DNA of 64,000 nucleotides. It comes from Colletes latitarsis. Its lineage: Eukaryota; Arthropoda; Insecta; Hymenoptera; Colletidae. The translations under genes were made by a program, and so were the position numbers. Where the stretch lies: assembly GCF_051014445.1 (NCBI RefSeq), contig NC_135136.1:19052001-19116000 (forward strand). The letters are read 5' to 3'. The notes beneath the pieces are model-generated. The model did not search any database and was not told the DNA's origin. It was given only the letters and a program-made list of their open reading frames with translations. Positions 35,301-46,776 of this stretch are shown here, piece by piece (position 1 is the first letter of the stretch; every line of letters begins with the position of its first letter).

Positions 35301-36271
35301 TTCGCTTACTTGTTGGCCAGATCCTGGCCTTTTTCTGGCTTGGACCACGTAGTAATGAGGTACCACACTGAAACAGTCGATAAAACCTGGTATCGATTAA
35401 TATTTTAGAGGATAACGCTGGTTATGTCTGGGTTAGGTCTGGTATTTGCAACCATCTGGCTCATACTTTCGCGTTTTTCGCATACTTGTTGACCAGATCC
35501 TGGCCTTTTTCTGGCTAGGACCACGTAGTAATGTGGTACCACACTGAAACAGTCAATTAAACCTGGTTGCGATTAATATTTTAGAGGACAACGCCGGTTA
35601 TGTCACGGGTAGATCTGGGATTTGCCGTCATCTGGCTCGTATTTTCGCATTTTTCGCATACTTGTTGACCAGATCCTGGCCTTTTCCTGGCTTTGACCAC
35701 GTAGTAATGTGGTATCACACTGAAACAGTCAATTAAACCTGGTTGCGATTAATATTTTAGAGGATAACGCCGGTTATGTCTGGGTTAGGTCTGCTATGTG
35801 CCCTCATCTGGCTCGTACTTTCGCATTTTTCGCATACATATAGGCAAGATCCTGGCCTTTTTCTGGTTTGGATCACGTAGTAATGCGGTACCACACCGAA
35901 ACAGTCAATTAAACGTGGTTGCGATTAATATTTTAGAGGATAACGCCGGTTATCTCTCGGTTAGGTCTGGGATTTGTCCTCATCTGGCTCATACTTTCGC
36001 ATTTCTCGCTTACTTGTTGGCAAGATCCTCGGCTTTTTTTGGTTTGGGTCACGTAGTAATGTGGTACCGCACTGAAACAGTCAATTAAACCTGGCTCCGA
36101 TTAATATTTTAGAGGATAACGCTGGTTATGTCTGGGTTAGTTCTGGTATTTGCAATCATCTGGCTCGTACTTTCGCATTTTTCGCATACTTGTTGGCAAG
36201 ATTCTGGGCTTTTTTTAGTTTGGATCACGTAGTAATGTGGTACCACACTGAAACAGTCAATTAAACCTGGT

Positions 36272-37679
36272 TCCGATTAATATTTTAGAGGATAACGCCG
36301 GTTATGTCTGGGTTAGGTCTGGTATTTGCCCTCATCTGGTTCGTACTTTCGCATTTTTCGCATACTTGTTGGCCAGATCCTGGCCTTTTTCTGGTTTGGA
36401 TCACGTAGAAATGCGGTACCACACCGAAACAGTCAATTAAACCTGGTAGCGATTAATATTTTAGAGGATAACGCCGGTTATGTCTCGGTTAGGTCTGGGA
36501 TTTGCCCTCATCTGGCCCGTACTTTCGCATTATTCGCATACTTGTTGGCCAGATCCTGGCGTTTTTCTGGTTTGGATCACGTAGTAATGCGGTACCACAC
36601 CGGAACAGTCAATTAAACCTGGTTCCGATTAATATTTTAGAGGATAACGCCGGTTATGTCTGGGTTATGTCTGGTGTTTGCCCTCATCTGGCTCGTACTT
36701 TCGCATTTTTCGCATACATGTAGGCAAGATCCTGGCCTTTTTCTGGTTTGGATCACGTAGTAATGCGGTACCACACCGAAACAGTCAATTAAACCTGGTA
36801 GCGATTAATATTTTAGAGGATAACGCCGGTTATGTCTCGGTTAGGTCAGGGATTTGCCCTCATCTGGCTCGTACTTTCGCATTTATCGCATACTTGTTGG
36901 CCAGATCCTGGCCTTTTTCTGGCTTGTATCACGTAGTAATTTGGTACCACACTGAAACAGTCAATCAAACCTGGTTCCGATTAATTTTTTAGAGGATAAC
37001 GCCGGTTATGGCTGGGTTAGGTCTGGGATTTGCCGTCATCTTGCTCGTGCTTTCGTATTTTTCGCATACTTGTTGGTTAGATCCTGGGTTTTTTCTGGTT
37101 TGGATCCCGTCGTAATGTGGTTCCACACCGAAGCAGTCAATTAAACCTGGTTGCGATTAATATTTTAGACGACAACGCCGGTTATGGCTCGGTTAGGTCA
37201 GGGATTTGCCCTCATCTGGCTCGTACTTTCGCATTTTTCGCATACTTGTTGGCCAGATCCTGGCCTTTTTCTGGCTTGGACCACGTAGTAATGTGGTATC
37301 ACACTGAAACAGTCAATTAAACCTGGTTGCGATTAATATTTTAGAGGATAACGCCGGTTATCTCTCGGTTAGGTCTGGGATTTGTCCTCATCTGGCTCAT
37401 ACTTTCGCATTTCTCGCTTACTTGTTGGCAAGATCCGCGGCTTTCTTTGGTTTGGATCACGTAGTAATGTGGAACCACACTGAAACAGTCAATTAAACCT
37501 GGTTCCGATTAATATTTTAGAGGATAACGCTGGTTATGTCTGGGTTAGTTCTGGTATTTGCAATCATCTGGCTCATACTTTTGCAATTTTCGCGTACTTG
37601 TTGGCCAGATCTTGGGTTTTTTGTGGTTTGGATCCCGTCGTAATCTGGTTCCACACCGAAGCAGTCAATCGAACCTGGT
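36272..37679 (+). repeat. First copy of an 8-monomer tandem duplication (1,408 bp)
   Basis: The monomer order is CATCTGGTTCG, CATCTGGCCCG, CATACATGTAGG, TTATCGCATAC, ATTTTTTAGAGG with CATCTTGCTCGTGC, AGACGACAACG, and TTATCTCTCGG with TTCTCGCTTAC. It repeats exactly 1,408 bp later. A single base change (GGTTAGATCC for GGTCAGATCC near 37,078) marks this copy. Confidence 0.82.
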
Positions 37680-38935
37680 TCCGATTAATATTTTAGAGGA
37701 TAACGCCGGTTATGTCTGGGTTAGGTCTGGTATTTGCCCTCATCTGGTTCGTACTTTCGCATTTTTCGCATACTTGTTTGCCAGATCCTGGCCTTTTTCT
37801 GGTTTGGATCACGTGGTAATGCGGTACCACACCGAAACAGTCAATTAAACCTGGTAGCGATTAATATTTTAGAGGATAACGCCGGTTATGTCTCGGTTAG
37901 GTCTGGGATTTGCCCTCATCTGGCCCGTACTTTCGCATTTTTCGCATACTTGTTGGCCAGATCCTGGCGTTTTTCTGGTTTGGATCACGTAGTAATGCGG
38001 TACCACACCGGAACAGTCAATTAAACCTGGTTCCGATTAATATTTTAGAGGATAACGCCGGTTATGTCTGGGTTATGTCTGGTATTTGCCCTCATCTGGC
38101 TCGCACTTTCGCATTTTTCGCATACATGTAGGCAAGATCCTTGTCTTTTTCTGGTTTGGATCACGTAGTAATGCGGTACCACACCGAAACAGTCAATTAA
38201 ACCTGGTAGCGATTAATATTTTAGAGGATAACGCCGGTTATGTCTCGGTTAGGTCAGGGATTTGCCCTCATCTGGCTCGTACTTTCGCATTTATCGCATA
38301 CTTGTTGGCCAGATCCTGGCCTTTTTCTGGCTTGTATCACGTAGTAATTTGGTACCACACTGAAACAGTCAATCAAACCTGGTTCCGATTAATTTTTTAG
38401 AGGATAACGCCGGTTATGGCTGGGTTAGGTCTGGGATTTGCCGTCATCTTGCTCGTGCTTTCGTATTTTTCGCATACTTGTTGGTCAGATCCTGGGTTTT
38501 TTCTGGTTTGGATCCCGTCGTAATGTGGTTCCACACCGAAGCAGTCAATTAAACCTGGTTGCGATTAATATTTTAGACGACAACGCCGGTTATGGCTCGG
38601 TTAGGTCAGGGATTTGCCCTCATCTGGCTCGTACTTTCGCATTTTTCGCATACTTGTTGGCCAGATCCTGGCCTTTTTCTGGCTTGGACCACGTAGTAAT
38701 GTGGTATCACACTGAAACAGTCAATTAAACCTGGTTGCGATTAATATTTTAGAGGATAACGCCGGTTATCTCTCGGTTAGGTCTGGGATTTGTCCTCATC
38801 TGGCTCATACTTTCGCATTTCTCGCTTACTTGTTGGCAAGATCCTCGGCTTTTTTTGGTTTGGATCACGTAGTATTGAGGTACCACACTGAAACAGTCGA
38901 TAAAACCTGGTACCGATTAATATTTTAGAGGATAA
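37680..38935 (+). repeat. Second copy of the 8-monomer tandem duplication
   Basis: It is directly adjacent to the first copy and starts at the same TTCCGATTAATATTTTAG point. The order of monomer variants is the same. It diverges near 38,935, where this copy has TCTTGGTTAGTTC and AATTATCTGG in a new monomer type. Local differences include GTTTGCCAG near 37,780 and CGCACTTTCGC near 38,104. Confidence 0.78.
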
Positions 38936-40339
38936 CGCTGGTTATGTCTTGGTTAGTTCTGGTATTTGCAATTATCTGGCTCATACTATCGCGTTTTTCG
39001 CATACTTCTTGGCCAGATCCTGGCCTTTTTCTAGCTTGGATCACGTTGTAATGTGGTACCACACTGAAACAGTCAATAAAAGCTGGTTCCGATTAGTATT
39101 TTAGAGGATAACGCTGGTTATGTCTGGGTTAGTTCTGGTATTTGCAATTATCTGGCTCATACTATCGCGTTTTTCGCATACTTCCTGGCCAGATCCTGGG
39201 TTTTTTCAGGTTTGGATCCCGTAGTAATGTGGTTCCACACCGAAACAGTCAATTAAACCTGGTCGCGATGAATATTTTAGAGGATAACGCCGGTTATGTC
39301 TGGGTTAGGTCTGGTATTTGCCCTCATCTGGCTCGTTCTTTCGCATTTTTCGCATACTTGTTGGCCAGATCCTGGCTTATTGTTGGCTTGGATCACGTAG
39401 TAATGCGGTACCACACCGAAACTGTCAAATAAACCTGGTTACGATTAACATTTTAGAGGATAACGCCGGTTATGTCTCGGTTAGGTCTGGGATTTGCCGT
39501 CATCTGGCTCGTATTTTCGCATTTTTCGCATACTTGTTGACCAGATCCTGGCCTTTTACTGGCTTTGACCACGTAGTAATGTGGTATCACACTGAAACAG
39601 TCAATCGAACCCGGTTCGGATGAATTCTTTGGAGGATGACGCTGGTTATGTTTGGGTTAGTTCTGGTATTTGCAATCATCTGGCTCGTACTTTCGTATTT
39701 TACGCAAACTTGTTGGCAAGATTCTGGGCTTTTTTTAGTTTCGATCACGTAGTAATGTGGTACCACACTGAAACAGTCGATTAAACCTGGTTCCGATTAA
39801 TATTTTAGAGGATAACGCCGGTTATGTCTGGGTTAGGTCTGGTATTTGCCCTCATCTGGTTCGTACTTTCGCATTTTTCGCATACTTGTTGGCCAGATCC
39901 TGGCCTTTTTCTGGTTTGGATCACGTAGTAATGCGGTACCACACCGAAACAGTCAATTAAACCTGGTAGCGATTAATATTTTAGAGGATAATGCCGGTTA
40001 TGTCGGGGTTAGGTCTGGTATTTGCCCTCATCTGGCTCGTACTTTCGCATTTTTCGCATACTTGTTGGCCAGATCCTGGCCTTTTTCTGGTTTGGATCCC
40101 GTCGTAATGTGGTTCCACACCGAAGCAGTCAATTATACCTGGTTGCGATGAATATTTTGGAGGATAACCCTGGTTATGATTGGGTTAGTTCTGGTATTTG
40201 CAATCATCTGGCTCGTACTTTCGCATTTTTCGCATACTTGTTGGCAGGATCCTGAGCTTTTTTTGGTTTGGATCACGTAGTAATGTGGTACCACACTGAA
40301 ACAGTCAATTAAACCTGGTCCCGATTAATATTTTAGAGG

Positions 40340-40353
40340 ATAACGCCGGTTAT
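40340..40353. other. Perfect 5-bp dyad in family B (unit positions 54-67)
   Basis: ATAACGCCGGTTAT has arms ATAAC and GTTAT, exact reverse complements around a 4-bp spacer GCCG. The family A equivalent, ATAACACCGGTTAG, keeps 4-bp arms (TAAC/GTTA) and instead contains the palindrome ACCGGT. The dyad recurs in units with GGTTATGTCTG or GGTTATGTCTC. It is a candidate protein site or weak hairpin; no known binding protein is recognised. Confidence 0.55.
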
Positions 40354-40418
40354 GTCTGGGTTAGGTCTGGTATTTGCCCTCATCTGGCTCGTACTTTCGC
40401 ATTTTTCGCATACTTGTT

Positions 40419-40433
40419 GGCCAGATCCTGGCC
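40419..40433. other. Perfect 6-bp dyad in family B (unit positions 133-147)
   Basis: GGCCAGATCCTGGCC has arms GGCCAG and CTGGCC, exact reverse complements around the 3-bp spacer ATC. In family A the right arm is CTGGGT, so only CCAG/CTGG pair. Units with GGCAAGATC or with CCTGGGCTTT lose part of it. It covers the right end of the shared ACTTGTTGGCCAGATC core, making this the strongest candidate recognition site in the unit. Confidence 0.55.
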
Positions 40434-41016
40434 TTTTTCTGGTTTGGATCCCGTCGTAATGTGGTTCCACACCGAAGCAGTCAATTATACCTGGTTGCGA
40501 TGAATATTTTGGAGGATAACCCTGGTTATGATTGGGTTAGTTCTGGTATTTGCTATCATCTGGCTCGTACTTTCGCATTTTTCGCATACTTGTTGGCCAG
40601 ATCCTGGCTTTTTTCTGGCTTGGACCACGTAGTAATGTGGTATCACACTGAAACAGTCAATTAAACCTGGCTCCGATTAATATTTTAGAGGATAACGCCG
40701 GTTATGGCTGGGTTAGGTCTGGTATTTGCCCTCATCTGGCTCGTACCTTCGCATTTTTCGCTTACTTGTTGGCCAGATCCTGGCCTTTTTCTGGCTTGGA
40801 CCACGTAGTAATGAGGTACCACACTGAAACAGTCGATAAAACCTGGTACCGATTAATATTTTAGAGGATAACGCTGGTTATGTCTGGGTTAGGTCTGGTA
40901 TTTGCAACCATCTGGCTCATACTTTCGCGTTTTTCGCATACTTGTTGACCAGATCCTGGCCTTTTTCTGGCTAGGACCACGTAGTAATGTGGTATCACAC
41001 TGAAACAGTCAATTGA

Positions 41017-43060
41017 ACCTGGTTGCGATTAATATTTTAGACGACAACGCCGGTTATGGCTCGGTTAGGTCAGGGATTTGCCCTCATCTGGCTCGTACTT
41101 TCGCATTTTTCGCATACTTGTTGGCCAGATCCTGGCCTTTTTCTGGCTTGGACCACGTAGTAATGTGGTATCACACTGAAACAGTCAATTAAACCTGGTT
41201 GCGATTAATATTTTAGAGGATAACGCCGGTTATCTCTCGGTTAGGTCTGGGATTTGTCCTCATCTGGCTCATACTTTCGCATTTCTCGCTTACTTGTTGG
41301 CAAGATCCTCGGCTTTTTTTGGTTTGGATCACGTAGTATTGAGGTACCACACTGAAACAGTCGATAAAACCTGGTACCGATTAATATTTTAGAGGATAAC
41401 GCTGGTTATGTCTGGGTTAGGTCTGGTATTTGCAACCATCTGGCTCATACTTTCGCGTTTTTCGCATACTTGTTGTCCAGATCCTGGCCTTTTTCTGGCT
41501 AGGACCACGTAGTAATGTGGTATCACACAGAAACAGTCAATTAAACCTGTTTGCGATTAATATTTTAGAGGACAACGCCGTTTATGTCACGGGTAGGTCT
41601 GGGATTTGCCGTCTTCTGGCTCGTATTTTCGTATTTTTCGCATACTTGTTGACCAGATCCTGGCCTTTTCCTGGCTTTGACCACGTAGTAATGTGGTATC
41701 TCACTGAAACAGTCAATTAAACCTGGTTGCGATTAATATTTTAGAGGATAACGCCGGTTATGTCTGGGTTAGGTCTGGTATTTGCCCTCATCTGGCTCGT
41801 TCTTTCGCATTTTTCGCATACTTGTTGGCCAGATCCTGGCTTATTGTTGGTTTGGATCACGTAGTAATGCGGTACCACACCGAAACTGTCAAATAAACCT
41901 GGTTACGATTAACATTTTAGAGGATAACGCCGGTTATGTCTCGGTTAGGTCTGGGATTTGCCGTCATCTGGCTCGTATTTTCGCATTTTTCGCATACTTG
42001 TTGACCAGATCCTGGCCTTTTACTGGCTTTGACCACGTAGTAATGTGGTATCACACTGAAACAGTCAATCGAACCCGGTTCGGATGAATTCTTTGGAGGA
42101 TGACGCTGGTTATGTTTGGGTTAGTTCTGGTATTTGCAATCATCTGGCTCGTACTTTCGTATTTTACGCAAACTTGTTGGCAAGATTCTGGGCTTTTTTT
42201 AGTTTCGATCGCGTAGTAATGTGGTACCACACTGAAACAGTCGATTAAACCTGGTTCCGATTAATATTTTAGAGGATAACGCCGGTTATGTCTGGGTTAG
42301 GTCTGGTATTTGCCCTCATCTGGTTCGTACTTTCGCATTTTTCGCATACTTGTTGGCCAGATCCTGGCCTTTTTCTGGTTTGGATCACGTAGTAATGCGG
42401 TACCACACCGAAACAGTCAATTAAACCTGGTAGCGATTAATATTTTAGAGGATAATGCCGGTTATGTCGGGGTTAGGTCTGGTATTTGCCCTCATCTGGC
42501 TCGTACTTTCGCATTTTTCGCATACTTGTTGGCCAGATCCTGGCCTTTTTCTGGTTTGGATCCCGTCGTAATGTGGTTCCACACCGAAGCAGTCAATTAT
42601 ACCTGGTTGCGATGAATATTTTGGAGGATAACCCTGGTTATGATTGGGTTAGTTCTGGTATTTGCAATCATCTGGCTCGTACTTTCGCATTTTTCGCATA
42701 CTTGTTGGCAAGATCCTGAGCTTTTTTTGGTTTGGATCACGTAGTAATGTGGTACCACACTGAAACAGTCAATTAAACCTGGTCCCGATTAATATTTTAG
42801 AGGATAACGCCGGTTATGTCTGGGTTAGGTCTGGTATTTGCCCTCATCTGGCTCGTACTTTCGCATTTTTCGCATACTTGTTGGCCAGATCCTGGCCTTT
42901 TTCTGGTTTGGATCCCGTCGTAATGTGGTTCCACACCGAAGCAGTCAATTATACCTGGTTGCGATGAATATTTTGGAGGATAACCCTGGTTATGATTGGG
43001 TTAGTTCTGGTATTTGCAATCATCTGGCTCGTACTTTCGCATTTTTCGCATACTTGTTGG
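41017..43060 (+). repeat. Second copy of the 14-monomer tandem duplication
   Basis: It begins within GAACCTGGTTGCG, where a left context AATTG meets the same AGACGACAACG monomer that opens the first copy. It includes the two-monomer (352-bp) alternation of KpnI-type and BamHI-type units at 42,486-43,060, also present in copy one at 40,022-40,596. Sequence from about 40,600 instead resembles 43,590-44,000 at 17 monomers (2,992 bp). Confidence 0.78.
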
Positions 43061-44334
43061 CAAGATCCTGAGCTTTTTTTGGTTTGGATCACGTAGTATT
43101 GCGGTACCACACCGAAACAGTCAATTAAACCTGGTCCCGATTAATATTTTAGAGGATAACGCCGGTTATGTCTCGGTTAGGTCAGGGATTTGCCCTCATC
43201 TGGCTCGTACTTTCGCATTTATCGCATACTTGTTGGCCAGATCCTGGCCTTTTTCTGGCCTGGATCACGTAGTAATTTGGTACCACACTGAAACAGTCAA
43301 TCAAACTTGGTTCCGATTAATTTTTTAGAGGATAACGCCGGTTATGGCTGGGTTAGGTCTGGGATTTGCCGTCATCTTCCTCGTGCTTTCGTATTTTTCG
43401 CATACTTGTTGGTCAGATCCTGGGTTTTTTCTGGTTTGGATCCCGTCGTAATGTGGTTCCACACCGAATCAGTCAATTAAACCTGGTTGCGATTAATATT
43501 TTAGACGACAACGCCGGTTATGGCTCGGTTAGGTCAGGGATTTGCCCTCATCTGGCTCGTACTTTCGCATTTTTCGCATACTTGTTGGCCAGATCCTGGC
43601 TTTTTTCTGGCTTGGACCACGTAGTAATGTGGTATCACACTGAAACAGTCAATTAAACCTGGCTCCGATTAATATTTTAGAGGATAACGCCGGTTATGGC
43701 TGGGTTAGGTCTGGTATTTGCCCTCATCTGGCTCGTACCTTCGCATTTTTCGCTTACTTGTTGGCCAGATCCTGGCCTTTTTCTGGCTTGGACCACGTAG
43801 TAATGAGGTACCACACTGAAACAGTCGATAAAACCTGGTACCGATTAATATTTTAGAGGATAACGCTGGTTATGTCTGGGTTAGGTCTGGTATTTGCAAC
43901 CATCTGGCTCATACTTTCGCGTTTTTCGCATACTTGTTGACCAGATCCTGGCCTTTTTCTGGCTAGGACCACGTAGTAATGTGGTATCACACTGAAACAG
44001 TCAATTGAACCTGGTTGCGATTAATATTTTAGAGGATAACGCCGGTTATGTCACGGGTAGGTCTTGGATTTGCCGTCATCTGGCTCGTATTTTCGCATTT
44101 TTCGCATACTTGTTGGCCAGATCCTGGCCGTTTTCTGGCTTGGACCACGTTGTAATGTGGTACCACACTGAAACAGTCAATAGAATCTAGTTCCGATTAA
44201 TATTTTAGAGGATAACGCCGGTTATGTCTGGGTTAGGTCTGGTATTTGCCCTCATCTGGCTCGTACCTTCGCATTTTTCGCTTACTTGTTGGCCAGATGC
44301 TGGCCTTTTTCTGGCTTGGAACACGTAGTAATGA

Positions 44335-45038
44335 GGTACCACACTGAAACAGTCAATTAAACCTGGTTCTGATTAATATTTTAGAGGATAACGCTGGTTA
44401 TGTCTGGGTTAGTTCTGTTATTTGCAATCATCTGGCTCATACTTTCGCAATTTTCGCGTACTTGTTGGCCAGATCTTGGGTTTTTTGTGGTTTGGATCCC
44501 GTCGTAATGTCGTTCCACACTGAAGGAGTCAATTAAACCTGGTTGCGATGAATATTTTGGAGGATAACGCTGGTTATGTTTGGGTTAGTTCTGGTATTTG
44601 CAATCATCTGGCTCGTACTTTCGCATTTTTCGCATACTTGTTGGCCAGATGCTGGCCTTTGTCTGGCTTGGACCACGTAGTAATGAGGTACCACACTGAA
44701 ACTGTCAATTAAACCTGGTTCCGATTAATATTTTAGAGGATAACGCTGGTTATGGCTGGGTTAGTTCTGTTATTTGCAATTATCTGGCTCATACTTTCGC
44801 AATTTTCGGGTACTTGTTGGCCAGATCTTGGGTTTTTTGTGGTTTGGATCCCGTCGTAATGTCGTTCCACACTGAAGGAGTCAATTAAACCTGGTTGCGA
44901 TGAATATTTTGGAGGATAACGCTGGTTATGTTTGGGTTAGTTCTGGTATTTGCAATCATCTGGCTCGTACTTTCGCATTTTTCGCATACTTGTTGGCCAG
45001 ATGCTGGCCTTTTTCTGGCTTGGATCACGTAGTAATGT
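44335..45038 (+). repeat. Dimer tandem duplication (352 bp, twice)
   Basis: Units start at 44,335, 44,687 and 45,039, each exactly 352 bp apart. Both copies carry the uncommon variants GAGGTACC, TTAGTTCTGTTATTTGC, GTCGTTCCACACTGAAGGAG and CCAGATGCTGG. They differ at a handful of bases, such as CAATCATC against CAATTATC and CGCGTACTTG against CGGGTACTTG. This marks the end of the regular B domain. Confidence 0.85.
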
Positions 45039-46776
45039 GGTATCACGCTAAAACAGTCAATTAAACCTGGTTGCGATTAATATTTTAGAGGATAACGCCG
45101 GTTATGTCTCGGGTAGGTCTGGGATTTGCCGTCATCTAGCTCGTATTTTCGTATTTTTCGCATACTTGTTGGCCAGATCCTGGCCCTTTTCTGGCTTGGA
45201 CCACGTAGTAATGTGGTATCACACTGAGACAGTCAATTAAACCTGGTTCTGATTAATATTTTAGTGGATAACGCCGGTTCTGTCATGGTTAGGTCTGGTA
45301 TTTGCCCTCATCTGGCTCGTACCTTCGCGTTTTTCGCATACTTGTTGGCCAGATCCTGGGTTTTTTCTGGTTTGGATCCCGTAGTAATGAATTTCCACAC
45401 CGAAACAGTTAATTAAACCCGGTTGCGATTAATATTTTAGAGGATAACGCCGGTTATGTCTCGGGTAGTTCTGGGATTGCCGTCATCTGGCTCGTATTTT
45501 CGCATTTTTCGCGTACTTGTTGGCAATATCCTGGCCTTTTTCTGGCTTGGATCACGTAGTAATGTGGATCCACACCGAAACAGTCAATTAAACCTGGTTG
45601 CGATTAATATTTTAGAGGATAACGCCGGTTATGTCGGCGCTAGCTCTGGAATTTGCCCTCATCTGGCTCGTACTTTCGCATTTTTCGCATACTTGTTGGC
45701 CAGATCCTGGGCTTTTTCTGGTTTGGATCACGTAGTAATGTGGTACCACACTGAAACAGTCAATAAAAGCTGGTTCCGAATAGTATTTTAGAGGATAACG
45801 CAGGTTACGTCTGGGTCAGTTCTGGTATTTGCAATCATCTGGCTCATACTTTCGCGTTTTTCGCATACTTGTTGGCCAGATCCTGGGTTTTTTCTGGTTT
45901 GGATCCCGTAGTAACGAGGTTCCACACCGAAACAGTCAATTGAACGCGGTTGCGGTTAATATTTTAGAGGATAACGCCGGTTATGTCTCGATTAGGTCAG
46001 AGATTTGCCCTCATCTGTGTCGTGCTTTCGTAATTTTCGCGAACTTGATGGCCATATCTTGGGTTTTTTGTGGTTTGGATCCCGTCGTAATGTCGTTCCA
46101 CACTGAAGCAGTCAATTAAACCTGGGTGCGATGAATATTTTGGAGGATAACGCTGGTTATGTTTGGGTTAGTTCTGGTATTTGCCCTCATCTGGCTCGTA
46201 CCTTCGCATTTTTCGCATACTTGTTGGCCAGATCCTGGGCTTTTTCTGGTTTGGATCACGTAGTGATGTGGTACCACACTGAAACAGTCAATAAAAGCTG
46301 GTTCCGAATAGCATTTCAGAGGATAACGCAGGTTACGTCTGGGTTAGTTCTGGTATTTGCAATCATCTGGCTCATACTTCCGCGTTTTTCGCTTACTTGT
46401 TGGCCAGATCCTGGGTTTTTTCTGGTTTGGATCCCGTAGTAATGAAGTTCCACACCGAAACAGTCAATTAAACCTGGTTGCGATTAATGTTTTAGAGGAT
46501 AACGCCGGTTATGTCTCGGGTAGGTCTGGGATTTGCCGTCATCTGGCTCGTATTTTCGCATTTCTCGCATACTTGTTGGCCAGATCCTGGCCTTTTCCTG
46601 GCTTGGACCACGTAGTAATGTGGTACCACACTGAAACAATCAATAAAAGCTGGTTCCGAATAGTATTTTAGAGGATAACGCAGGTAACGTCTGGGTTTGT
46701 TCTGGTATATGCAATCATCTGGCACATACTTTCGCGTTTTTCGCATACTTGTTGGCCAGATCCTGGCCTTTTTCTG

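Larger units (their letters stand above)
40287..40462 (+). repeat. Representative family B monomer (176 bp)
   Basis: This single unit runs from GGTACC at 40,287 to the next unit start at 40,463. It shows the B signature throughout: CCCGATTAATATTTTAG, AACGCCGGTTATG, TCTGGTATTTGCCC, CTCGTACTTTCGCAT, a second CGCAT nine bases on, ACTTGTTGGCCAGATC, CCTGGCCTTTTTC, and a GGATCCCGTCG end of the BamHI subtype. It is used here to number positions in family B. Confidence 0.9.
38553..41016 (+). repeat. First copy of a 14-monomer tandem duplication (2,464 bp)
   Basis: The copy starts at ACCTGGTTGCG followed by AGACGACAACG. Matching markers in the next copy at 2,464 bp include GTAGTATTGAGGTACC, CTTATTGTTGG, ACTGTCAAATAAACC, GATTAACATTTTAG, GAATTCTTTGGAGG, TTTTACGCAAACTTG and GATAATGCCGG. 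Two patches differ: about 38,936-39,270 against 41,400-41,734, and the end beyond 40,596, where one copy has GGCCAG and the other GGCAAG. Confidence 0.82.
21056..45038 (+). repeat. Domain B: satellite family B (176 bp, strict period)
   Basis: Diagnostic features are GGTACC or GGTTCC at the unit start, CCGATTAAT, AACGCCGGTTATG, GGTATTTGCCCTCATC, CTCGTACTTTCGCAT and CCTGGCCTTTTTCTGG. Two broad subtypes alternate. One has GGATCACGTAG with GGTACC (a KpnI palindrome). The other has GGATCCCGTCG (a BamHI site) with GGTTCC. A consensus-like unit has 40 G and 37 C in 176 bp, and seven CpG. Compared with A it differs at about 21 bases plus a 1-bp gap, roughly 88% identity by hand. Near 22,084 one T is lost. 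No gene is present. Confidence 0.93.

Noticed and set aside
150..43100. T-runs after CCTGG as transcription terminators or poly-T signals.
   Set aside because: They occur once per monomer at a fixed position with no associated gene or stem-loop upstream beyond the short dyad of family B.
45456..45791. An ATG-initiated frame of 111 codons.
   Set aside because: Its extra length comes from a single-base loss near 45,476 that joins two satellite frames. The translation is the ordinary repeat translation.
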